DNA from: Conidiobolus incongruus B7586
Lineage: Eukaryota; Entomophthoromycota; Entomophthoromycetes; Entomophthorales; Conidiobolaceae
NCBI GenBank assembly: GCA_000697335.1
Contig: JNEM01000204.1
Span: forward strand, 1 to 12,360
DNA length: 12,360 nt
Direction of reading: 5' to 3'
Under the pieces are notes generated by a model that was given only the letters and a program-made list of their open reading frames with translations, was not told the DNA's origin and did not search any database. Below, piece after piece: positions 1-8,679 of the stretch (the stretch's first letter is position 1; every line of letters starts with the position of its first letter). The position numbers and the translations under genes were made by a program.

Positions 1-3000
1 AATAATAAATATATTAAATTATATAACATAAAATATTATATGATAATTAGAAAATATATATAAATTTAATTATTTTAAATAATGTTATTATAATACTTAT
101 AAAAAAATATAAAAAATTTATTATTTTTTTAGTTAATATATTTTTGACTTGATTATTAGTAATTATAGGCAAAATTATTATGATTGAATAGATTATTTTA
201 AGATATAATTTGTTTAGATTTAAAGTGAAAGTATGAGTATTTACTGTACAGTGATAAAATGTGGTTTAGCAATTATTTCTTAATAATATATAGATTTTTA
301 ATCTAAATATTCTTTTAATTCGAATTCTATTAAATTAGAATTAGTTTTACAAAATCATTAAATATATATTGGCAATTAAGTGTAATACAATACTTAAAAA
401 GTACTGATGAAAATTATAAATGTAATACCAGCGAATTTTTTTGTTAATCTATTATCAAAAATCATTACTTTAAGAACCAAGGTTATAGTAGAGTTTAGGT
501 ATGTATTATCCAAATGTAGCAGAAAATCAAAATTTAAATAAATAATAATATTTTATAATAAATAAAACTTAGTATCCTTGAACCTTAATAATAAAAGCCT
601 AGTATCAAAATATAATATTTTAAAACAGAGAACAATGATATTCTAAGAAATTTATTGTGGATTAAAAATTAAAATGGTATTATTAATAGTGATTAGAAAT
701 TTATTCGGAATAAAAAAGTATGAAATATGTGATAATAACTGAAAGAGAAATATATTAATTATAATAATTAACTTCAATAGTTTAAATTGGTAAAAATTTT
801 AATATAAATAATAGTCTTTTTTAATATTTTTCATAAATATTTTTTTTATAGTTTTATTATTTTGGTTAAAAAAAATCAGTACATTTTTAAAAATTAAATC
901 AGTGCCAATTTTAATTAAATTCTACTAATGCTTATAGCATTAATGATATATATCAATAATAATGTTTATTTAAATGCATTTTAAATAATCACAAGGTTTG
1001 TGTATCTCTAAAAGGTTTAAACAAGTATATTCAAATAATAGTGAGATGTCATAGGAAATGCTAATAATATTTATATCAATATTTTATAAAATTATTAAAT
1101 ATTGAAATATATCTCATAGAAAAAGTATAGATAATAAAATTTAGAAAAAAAAACTAATGATATTTAAATATTTCAATTAATGTTTTGATTATTGTAAATA
1201 TTATAAAAATAATCTAGCATTATTTAGATATTATAAATAAAGATCAGTATTATTTTTAGATAATAATAAGAAATTGATAAAATGATTTTTAATTTCGCCA
1301 AGGAACCATAGGCATTAATACAAGTCAATTTAAATTATGTTAGAATAAAAATAAATATTAGATAATCTTGAATTTGTTAATGAATATAATTATTTTGATT
1401 TTATTCAATAAAAGAATAATTGTTGAATAATTCTATGATATTTTCGGTTAATTAATTTAAATCTTAATTTAATTAAGACTCAATATTGGTAGTAATGGAT
1501 GATGATATATTTATCTTTATTGCATGAATATAATATTAGAGTATAATGAATAAATGAAATTATTTCATTTGTCATTTTAAATTTTAAACATTTGACATAC
1601 TCGGATTTAGAAAAAAAATTACTTCCCGAATATTTTCCAAATTACTAACATTTTATTATAAAATTTACCATCAATATAAAAATTCCTTGTTTTTAATACA
1701 AAGTACATAAACATAATATTAGATAGAATTCTATATTTTTAATTAATAAAATTTTTATTACATAAAAGCCAAGTTGATTATTATCTTCAGTTTCATATTT
1801 CAATCTATTATCAATCATAATATATTTATAAAAGCTGTGATAAGTTAATAAATCGAACTGAATCAAAAATTAGACTATGACAATAAATAATATTATAACT
1901 AATTATATATATTAATTTTTATATTTTGCAAAAAACAATATTCTAATATAAGTTTAAATTTGATTAAGATTGAAATTTAATCAAATCAAAAGTGATATAT
2001 CTCGTTAATTAATACATATTATTTATGTTTTCATTTTTTTACAGCATGAATAATTTTAAAAAGATGTTTAAGTAATATAAATTAAGTGAAAGTTATGATA
2101 TTCAAAGCATCTAGAATTGTAAATTTGACCCCTACGCATTTTATCCTCCAATTTTATTAAAATATATTTATATACACATTTTTTAAAAAATGTTATTTAA
2201 TATTTAACATAGTCAAAATGAATAATTTTATTAATTTTTACCCTTTTTATAATAAATAATTAAGGTTTAACCCCTTAAATTTTTAAAATTAAACTTGATT
2301 TAAAAAAAAATAAAATAATAATTCAATTTTTTATCAAAAATTTATCCCTTAATAATGATTAATAATTAATTTAAAAATTATTTAAATAATTGATCAAGTG
2401 ACAATATATATGTATATATATAATTATAAATTTTACGGATTTATATTATTGAGAGCAGTATATTTAATTAAACTATCATTTGTAATTCAATATATATTCT
2501 TTTTAAGGGATATTATTTTCAATTATTTGATTTGATGTTATTTTTAATATTTGATTGATAATAAATTGGAAATAATTTTAAATTGAGTTGAATTAATAAT
2601 TATAAAAAATGATCAAATTGATTTGAATTTCTATGTTAATTTAATATATTAATACATTTAAATAATAATAAAACTAATAAAGCATGGTTTAATATATGAA
2701 AGACAAAATTATAATATTGTGAATTATTAATATAAAAATCCCTTAAAAATATTTTAAATTAATTCGACTAGATTTCAAATAATATATTATTGAAACTCAC
2801 TAATTCGATTAAATTTGACTAAATTTAATATTTTGTATTTTTAGTATTAGTTAAATTATACAACAAAGGTTCACTTTTTGCAATTGAAACATTCTCCTTT
2901 GTCTCTAGTGCTATAAGGTTAAAAGTAACTCTGTTTAGGGAGGTAAATTATTTTAATGACCCATTACCACTTATTTTAAAAAATCCTAATGATTAAAACA

Positions 3001-3856
3001 TTACAATAAAACAATTTTTTTAAATCTATTAATTAGAAACAATATTTTGAGAATTTCTAAATAATCAAAAATAATATAATATTATTTTATTTAACGGAAT
3101 AATATAGTAATAATAATTATAATCAAAAGTAAATTAGCTACTATTGAGCTTTGAAATTGTATCTAACAGTACTTAGATTAATCCTTTTCCTAAACTAAAC
3201 TTGATATAAACGGACAAATTTTTGGTTAAATTTGAATCTGAAATTAATATCAGCAGGTGATTTTGTAGAGTGTAAATAATTTAATGTAATATTTGAAAAG
3301 GTAGAAATCAATATATATTTATATATATATAATTATTATAACATATGATTTGTTAAATTATAATTTAATTCGGTTTAATTATATATTTTGATAAAATTAT
3401 TCAATTTATTATAGTATCTGCTTAAAAAGAATTAAATAAATATTGAATAAAAATATAATATTAATTTTCATAATTTAAATAAACCTTTCAAATAAATTAT
3501 TATTATTATTATAATTTTTGAGTAAAAATTATTTTTTAATTATAAATAGACTTTAATTATTTTTTTGGTATTACTGATATAAATAGCCAAGCTATTTGTT
3601 TTGATTTGGTCAAAGATCTCACTTTTTACTAAATAAGAAATTGGTTGATTATGCATTGGCTTCAATCATTACTCTTTTCAGAGATATAAACGTTTTCTCT
3701 TGATTTAAACGTCTTTTTCCGATATTGGGATTCTTGGTGTTTTGGATAACAGTTTGATTTGGAAATGAAAAGTAAATAATTAAAAACTAGAAAAGGAGTG
3801 TGAACTCAGTAGGAAACCGCTAATTAATTTCAATTTAATAAATAATACCTTCTCTT
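1..3856. other. Gene-free AT-rich intergenic DNA
   Basis: I see no coding sequence, tRNA or rRNA here on either strand. The stretch is extremely AT-rich (some 60-base lines have only 3-7 G/C) with stops in all frames and short A, T and AT runs. Slightly less AT-rich patches occur near 2860-2950 and 3560-3856; the second lies just upstream of gene A and probably contains its distal promoter. A 9-bp inverted repeat with an 11-nt loop lies at 1958-1966/1978-1986. CCCCT occurs at 2129-2133 and 2271-2275 with no gene nearby. A 13-base match to the 3' flank of gene B lies at 422-434. Confidence 0.7.
3640..3728 (+). promoter_or_regulatory. Cluster of ATTGG (inverted CCAAT) elements upstream of gene A
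   Basis: ATTGG occurs at 3640-3644, 3655-3659 and 3724-3728, and again at 3858-3862 in the proximal promoter. The first is part of the 11-mer ATTGGTTGATT (3640-3650), which recurs exactly in the gene B promoter (minus strand, 8805-8815). The proximal gene A version is ATTGGCTAATT (3858-3868). TAAACGT is also repeated directly at 3687-3693 and 3706-3712, 19 bp apart. CCAAT elements are classic NF-Y/HAP-complex sites in eukaryotes. Their role here is inferred from recurrence and position only. Confidence 0.35.
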
Positions 3857-3995
3857 GATTGGCTAATTCAATAGGTTACTAATTTGAATCAAGATCTGCA
3901 TTGTTGGAGTGGAAATTGTTGAGAGTATAAAAGAGCTATACATCTCGCTTGATTACAATTTATCAACAATTGATTTCATCATTATATTAACAATT
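3857..3995 (+). promoter_or_regulatory. Gene A core promoter and 5' leader (CCAAT element, TATA box)
   Basis: ATTGG at 3858-3862 is followed 68 bp later by a TATA box, TATAAAAG, at 3926-3933, which starts 70 bp before the ATG. The block from ATTGG to the ATG aligns with the promoter of gene B. Shared parts include CTAATTTG (3879-3886), TGCATTG (3897-3903), the TATA box with the following GCTATACATC (3935-3944), and an initiator-like TGATTACAATT (3950-3960), about where transcription should start. The inferred leader is about 40 nt. The ATG context has A at -3. The reading frame stays open upstream to 3909, but that part lies at or upstream of the TATA box and has no ATG, so it is promoter, not protein. 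Confidence 0.75.
3926..3933 (+). promoter_or_regulatory. TATA box of gene A
   Basis: TATAAAAG followed by AGCTATACATC. The same arrangement (TATAAAAG then GGCTATACATC) sits at exactly the same distance, 70 bp, from the ATG of gene B. Position and flanks are conserved between copies whose surroundings have diverged, which separates this site from chance TATA strings in the AT-rich background. Confidence 0.75.
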
Positions 3996-4358
3996 ATGAC
4001 TTCTCAAACTTTAAGCTACCAAGAATTCATTCAAACTATTGAGGCTTCTGAATCTGCCGAGCGTATTCAAAATATGGCATATATTTCTCAAATGCGTCGC
4101 AGAGGATCCAATGTATCTATTTACTCACAAACTTCAGTTGCTCCTTCCACATGTTCATCAAATACATCAGTCAAGTTAGCTGTCCCATCAGCACTTGACT
4201 TGGATTCCGCTCTCTATCAAAAAGGCTTTGAACTTCGTCAATTTGAATCTGATGAAGAGTTCGATACTATGATTGAGCAAGGATTTAATGGCAATGGATG
4301 CGAACCCATGCCTACTTTGAAGCTCACCTTAACACCTGAAGTGTTGAGAAAAATTTAA
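3996..4358 (+). CDS. Gene A: small unrecognised protein, paralogue of gene B
   Basis: Encodes 120 residues, unbroken, ending in TAA. I do not recognise the family and assign no function. There is no signal peptide or membrane segment from this start, so it is probably cytosolic or nuclear. Regions: a polar, probably helical N-terminus (about 6-33, LSYQEFIQ...YISQM); a basic RRR patch at 34-36 followed by GSNVSIYSQTS, so R35-R36-G-S38 fits a PKA-type site; a Ser/Thr-rich variable linker (48-62); a conserved half from 64 (PSALDLDSALYQKGFELRQF) with an acidic SDEE at 85-88 that fits a CK2-type site; then GFNGNGC (96-102); and a Thr/Leu-rich tail (TLKLTLTPEVLR, 107-118). The start is the first ATG downstream of the TATA box and matches that of gene B. 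Identity to gene B is about 72%. About 24 silent differences across shared residues indicate purifying selection on the protein. GC is about 39%, far above the flanks. It is convergent with gene B. Confidence 0.85.
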   Translation: MTSQTLSYQEFIQTIEASESAERIQNMAYISQMRRRGSNVSIYSQTSVAPSTCSSNTSVKLAVPSALDLDSALYQKGFELRQFESDEEFDTMIEQGFNGNGCEPMPTLKLTLTPEVLRKI

Positions 4359-4510
4359 TTTTTTAAATTAAGCAAAACATTCTGGGAATCTTTCCAGTTC
4401 ATCATTTCTTTTAGAGTGTAAAGAATTGATCTCAAAATTGATTTTGATAGCATTGTTATTGCTTGACATCCTACTCTTGTATATTACTATCGATGAGCTA
4501 GCCTCTTAAT
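4359..4510 (+). promoter_or_regulatory. Gene A 3' flank / probable 3' UTR, conserved with gene B
   Basis: This non-coding stretch still aligns with the 3' flank of gene B. The best blocks are 4446-4462 (15 of 17 bases identical to gene B, where it is a near-perfect palindrome) and GAGCTAGCCTCTT at 4495-4507 (gene B: GAGCTAGTCTCTT). Two small hairpins are visible: 4382-4397 (7 pairs, one G-U) and TCAAAAT/ATTTTGA at 4432-4447. An AATAAA lies at 4575-4580, about 217 nt after the stop. In such AT-rich DNA it is weak evidence for a poly(A) signal. No transcript end is established. Confidence 0.5.
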
Positions 4511-5839
4511 TTTCCTATTATATATGTATATATGACGCAATTATTAGACGATATCAAATAATATTCTATTTAAAAATAAATGATTAATTAATTCAATTAT
4601 CTTATAATATTTATTATTATATTAATAATATTTTCTTTAATGATAACCAATAAAAATTAATTATTAATAAATTAAAAAATTAATTTCCTAAAATTAAAAA
4701 TATTCTGGATATTTTAAATTTATTTTGACAAGACCATACTTTTCGCATTAACTGAGTAACTAACGTGATTTTATCAATTTTCTCAAAATTCATGCTAACT
4801 CACAGTAGTTATCTGAATAAAGAATAGTCTATATTTAATTGGTTATTAACGATAAATTTTGTAATAGTACCTGAAACTTACTGGTGATCTTTTATGTATA
4901 CAAATTTTATCAACAAAAGCCTTAAAATTTAAAGAAATTATCCAATTTATTTTTACCGAAATTGGTGTTTTGAATTTCTTTATTTCAATCATAATTAATT
5001 TATATATTTATTTGATTTTTTTAAATTTGAATTTATGAAAAAAAATTAAGTAAATATGTTTTAAATTTTAAAATTAAGCTTTAAGTAAAAATTATATATA
5101 TATATTAATCATATTTTTAAAAAAAAACATAAAATTGACAATGATTTTTTAAAATTGTAATTAATTTTAAATTTATCTTAGCTATTTTTATAATTGATTA
5201 ATTCATGATGATGAAATTAAAATTAATAATTAATTAATTAATTTAATTACTAATCAAGATTTTTTTTTGAAGTGTAACTATTTAATAAATATTCTATTTT
5301 TGTTTAATTTTTAAAAAATTTAGTATTAAAATTAATATATTAGGTATAATTGTTAATTTTAAGAAATAATTTAATTAATAGGAATTTTTTTTAAACAACG
5401 GCTGAGTATTTCTCCATTTTGATATTCGATAATGCTGTGAATAATTACTAATTATTAGAATTGAAATAATAAGTAAAATTCATTGATATAAACTATAGAA
5501 ACATATGCTTACATGTTCATTAATATATTATTATACATAAAAATACCATTTTGGAAAAAAAATTTTAACTTCAACCTGATAAAACCGGAATACTTGTAAT
5601 ATCCGAAAACAATTTATTGAAAAACAAAGTGTTTTTAAAATAATTCTGTGTTAATTTTCAATTTGGGTTAAATTATAAAATATATTAAATATTGTCAAAA
5701 GTTTTATCACTATAATCTAAAATTTTTGATAATTATCACTTAATTAGTAACTGCTAATTCCGATAATTATGTATCATCGTAGTGATATATAATGCATATG
5801 AGCAATAACCTGTTGACTAAAATAGGTAGCCCTCGTACC

Positions 5840-5871
5840 ATTACTATTGATTTTTTTTGAATAATAGTAAT
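5840..5871. repeat. Short inverted repeat
   Basis: ATTACTATT (5840-5848) and its exact complement AATAGTAAT (5863-5871) flank a 14-nt loop that includes a T run. It lies in the spacer with no gene next to it, so a terminator role is unsupported. In DNA this AT-rich, some such repeats arise by chance. Confidence 0.4.
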
Positions 5872-7448
5872 ACTAAATTCAAAAAATTAAAGGCTAAAAC
5901 TATTTTTAATTGATTGGGGAACTTTAATATTATATTGTATCAAATATCAATATAATTTTGAATTATTTCGAAATTAACTTGAATTCTTAGTAACTTTTAA
6001 TAAGTTATTAATTGTTATTGTTCTAAACTAATTATCTTATATACACCTTACTTTTTAGAATTTGATTGTTGAAATCATTTGATAATATTGAAATTAGAAC
6101 GATCACCTTAATATCATATCGTGAGGATGATTAAAATATCTGCTAATTTGAATATGTTAGAATGTTATAACCAACTTTTCATATTTGATTTTCATAAGGT
6201 TATAATATCTTATCATTAATTTTTATACTATATATATCATTATATTACAAAATATATTAATAACTTTTAATAATTTGAAATTTTTTATATCGGTTAAACC
6301 TTGCTATAAAAGTAGATATGCAACCGATGCATGAAATTTTATTGACTATTTTGGTATAATAATCATTTACTATTGTACAAATTAAATAAAAATTTTCCCT
6401 TATAATATTATGATTTGCAGATAAAATAATTCTCAGTTATTGAAAATAATGGAGTATACAATATTATGATATATCAGTAATTGCTTTATTTGGTCAATAC
6501 TCAGTCAACTATATTCTTTCATATCGTTGATTTATTTAGTATCTCAAATATCATTATTATATAGATATCAACTAAAGCTGAGTTAAACTTAGTTTTATTT
6601 AATATATTTCAAAAGTTTTGCATTATACAATAATATATTTGTTCATTTATTTAAGAATTTGAATAAAGATTATTTTACCGAATAAAATATTATATTTTTT
6701 TTATCAAAAAAAGAGAAAAAACTAAAAAGATTATTGAATCAGATAATTCCTATATCCTAGAATATTTATTAATATTTATTCAAAATATAAAAACTAAACA
6801 ATTAAATTATCAATAGTATATTAACTTCTTAAATATATGTTTTATCAAATATTTTCTTGCACTCTCTCTTTCAATATAAAATTTATTAATATTACATATT
6901 CTTAATACATTTTGTTAATATCAATTTAAGTACAAAACTTTCAATTTTTATTGTAAAATATTTTATTATTGATATATTACTAAACTATAGTCATTCCTAT
7001 TGATTTTAATTGATAATATTTTAATATATAACTACTTATAAAATTTTTGATATCATATATAAAAATTTTAGTTTAAAAAAAATATATAAATATATTATTT
7101 CATAGATTTTTGTTCTCATAAATTATTATATAATTTAAGTTTATATATATATGATCATTAGAATATTTTTATTTATATGAAAAAAAACTGAATTATTAAA
7201 TTTATTAATTAGCAAATATGAGTAATTAGATGTCAATAATCCAATAGTTAGAAATAAATACTGATTATACTTTGTTTAAAAAGTATATATTTGTAATATA
7301 TTTTGGAATATTTTCATTTTATAGATTTCAGAGTCAAAAATTAATAATAATTTTTGCATAAAAGATGAAGTCTTTTGAAAATACTCAATGTCGCTAATAA
7401 CTTGTTTAAACTAGAAATTTCAAGTTTCAATAAGTACTTTCAATTAAA

Positions 7449-7485
7449 AATATACTCTGTGAATTTTAGAGAATTAGAGTATATT
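7449..7485. repeat. Perfect 10-bp inverted repeat (potential cruciform)
   Basis: AATATACTCT (7449-7458) and AGAGTATATT (7476-7485) are exact reverse complements around a 17-nt loop that itself contains AATT...AATT. Two of the ten pairs are G-C, which makes it less trivial than the many pure-AT palindromes here. No neighbouring gene explains it. Confidence 0.45.
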
Positions 7486-8053
7486 GTAAATATATATGAT
7501 ATTGGTAATTTTACAATTTTAAACGCGCCAAGTTAGTGAAATGTGAAGTCTAATACACATTTTTATAAAATAAAATTATATTTAACCTTTTAACAATACA
7601 AAGAAATATACAAATAAAAACTAAATTATAAAAATTTATAAAATATACAATTTAAGTAATTTTTATTAAATAATAAAAAAATTCAATATAAAATTATAAA
7701 TTAAATTTTACTTTTAATACATATCCTTATAATGCCATTTTTAATTTTTGATAAAATAAATTTCAGACTTTATCAAATTTACTTTTTATTCATAGAAATA
7801 ATAAAAAATAGTAATATATTAATTAAAGAATAGCAATAGCAAATTATTAAATATAAATGATAATAGAGGATTCAAATGTTAATTTTATTCTTGTATAAAA
7901 GCTATTACATAACTAATTATAAATTTAAAATGAAAACATAGTTAAATAAAATTCTCTAAATTCAATACCTGGTAAATTTATTAATATTCATATTATTAAT
8001 TTTAAAATTATGAAATTTGATTATTTTTTTACTAATTAATCAATAAAAATAGG

Positions 8054-8069
8054 AAAAAAAAATTTTTTT
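8054..8069. other. A9T7 tract
   Basis: Nine A followed directly by seven T. Such A-T junction tracts are rigid or curved and tend to exclude nucleosomes. It lies about 80 bp beyond the recognisable 3' flank of gene B. Any link to transcription end or chromatin is inference. Confidence 0.3.
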
Positions 8070-8146
8070 GATAATTAAAATTATTGAATTAATTAATAAT
8101 TTATTTTTTAATATATTTAATATATTGTAAAACTTTATCATTTTTA

Positions 8147-8313
8147 CATGAAGAGACTAGCTCGTTAAGTTATATAATTTGAAGGAAGGAAAAGAAAAAA
8201 GTAATACCAGCGATAACAATGTTATCGAAAATTTGAATGTTGATTAATTCTTATCATGAAGTGAATCCTTATATACAGTGATTGTTTAGAAGGAAATAAG
8301 CTTTTGATATGAA
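8147..8313 (-). promoter_or_regulatory. Gene B 3' flank / probable 3' UTR with palindrome
   Basis: Read on the minus strand, this follows the gene B stop and aligns in patches with 4359-4510: a TTCAT...AAGAATT block, the 17-base block at 8210-8226, and GAGCTAGTCTCTT (8152-8164) near the end of detectable similarity. A TTTATT at 8100-8105 (AATAAA on the minus strand) lies about 209 nt after the stop, close to the equivalent distance in gene A, but the motif is weak evidence in this background. Confidence 0.5.
8211..8227 (-). promoter_or_regulatory. 17-bp palindrome in the gene B 3' flank
   Basis: Arms CGATAACA and TGTTATCG are perfect complements around one central base. The gene A counterpart (4446-4462) keeps most of the sequence (15 of 17 over the overlapping block) but loses arm symmetry at two positions. 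It could be an RNA stem-loop, a protein site or simply a slowly diverging patch. The tight one-base centre fits a DNA-binding dyad better than an RNA hairpin. Confidence 0.35.
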
Positions 8314-8679
8314 TTAATTACTTCTCAACACTTCAGGTGTTAAGGTGAGCTTCAAAGTAGGCATTGTTTCGCATCCATTGCCATTAAATCCTTGTTGGAC
8401 AACTGCGTCGAATTCCTCGTCGGAATCAAATTGGCGAAGCTCAAAACCCTTTTGATAAAGAGCAGTGTCCATATCAAGGGCTGATGGAATAGCAGATTTT
8501 GTGAAAGCATTTGAGCAAATTGAAGAAGCAGAAGTTGTTGAGGTTTGTGAATAAATGGATACATTAGATTCTCTGCGACGCATTTGGGAAATGTATGCAA
8601 TATTTTGGATGTACTCAACAGATTCTGAGGATTCAATAATTTGAATGAACTGTTCATAACTTAAATCTGAAGAACTCAT
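8314..8679 (-). CDS. Gene B: small unrecognised protein, paralogue of gene A
   Basis: Encodes 121 residues, unbroken, ending in TAA. I do not recognise the family. It has the same plan as gene A: helical N-terminus (LSYEQFIQIIESSESVEYIQNIAY in two parts), basic RRR then ESNVSIYSQTS with RRxS kept, a Ser/Thr linker that varies and is one residue longer, PSALDMDTALYQKGFELRQF, acidic SDEEFD, GFNGNGC, and the tail TLKLTLTPEVLR ending SN instead of KI. The frame stays open 17 codons further up to an ATG at 8728-8730. That ATG lies only about 19 nt downstream of the TATA start, before the expected transcription start, and gene A has no counterpart, so 8679 is the better start. The longer form would add a hydrophobic stretch (INFIIILSI) that is really conserved leader DNA. 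The last 24 codons are almost identical in DNA to gene A. Confidence 0.85.
   Translation of the reverse strand: MSSSDLSYEQFIQIIESSESVEYIQNIAYISQMRRRESNVSIYSQTSTTSASSICSNAFTKSAIPSALDMDTALYQKGFELRQFDSDEEFDAVVQQGFNGNGCETMPTLKLTLTPEVLRSN
8323..8394 (-). other. Near-identical 72-bp block shared with gene A (4278-4349)
   Basis: This covers the codons for QGFNGNGCE through PEVLR. Only two nucleotides differ, both in one codon (ACA for Thr here, CCC for Pro in gene A). All 23 shared codons are identical, whereas roughly 24 of about 64 shared residues elsewhere use different synonymous codons. Consistent with recent gene conversion or with a constraint on the nucleic acid itself. Confidence 0.7.

Larger units (their letters stand above)
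3857..4510 (+). repeat. Duplicated expression cassette, copy A (inverted relative to copy B)
   Basis: Left arm of an inverted duplication. Promoter, leader, CDS and 3' flank all have counterparts in 8147-8816 on the other strand, in the same order and at almost the same spacing. Similarity fades beyond the ATTGG element upstream and beyond the GAGCTAG...CTCTT block downstream. Boundaries were judged by eye and are uncertain by tens of bases. I saw no terminal repeats or target-site duplication that would suggest a transposon. Confidence 0.7.
4511..8146. other. Gene-free AT-rich spacer between the two convergent genes
   Basis: I see no coding sequence, RNA gene or mobile element in this 3.6 kb. 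Stops are dense in every frame. Structure consists of short AT microsatellites (for example about 5093-5104 and 7141-7152), an ATTA/TTAA-rich run near 5221-5247, perfect short inverted repeats at 5840-5871 and 7449-7485, and an A9T7 tract at 8054-8069. These may affect DNA bending or nucleosome placement. No function can be shown. Confidence 0.65.

Noticed and set aside
2129-2275. Two CCCCT words resembling fungal stress-response elements
   Set aside because: Only two five-base matches, with no gene within 1.5 kb downstream.
2861-2950. GGTTCACTTT shared with the region upstream of gene B, in a GC-raised patch; considered as a tRNA or promoter copy
   Set aside because: No cloverleaf arms can be formed around it, and the match to 8919-8928 stops after ten bases.
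3909-3995. N-terminal extension of gene A starting at a GTG
   Set aside because: It begins with a non-ATG codon and spans the TATA box. The paralogue shows the same DNA as promoter and leader. The ATG at 3996 is the supported start.
8352-8657. 101-codon minus-strand frame inside gene B
   Set aside because: It is a shifted-frame shadow of gene B. The pattern of silent differences between the paralogues fits only the main frame.
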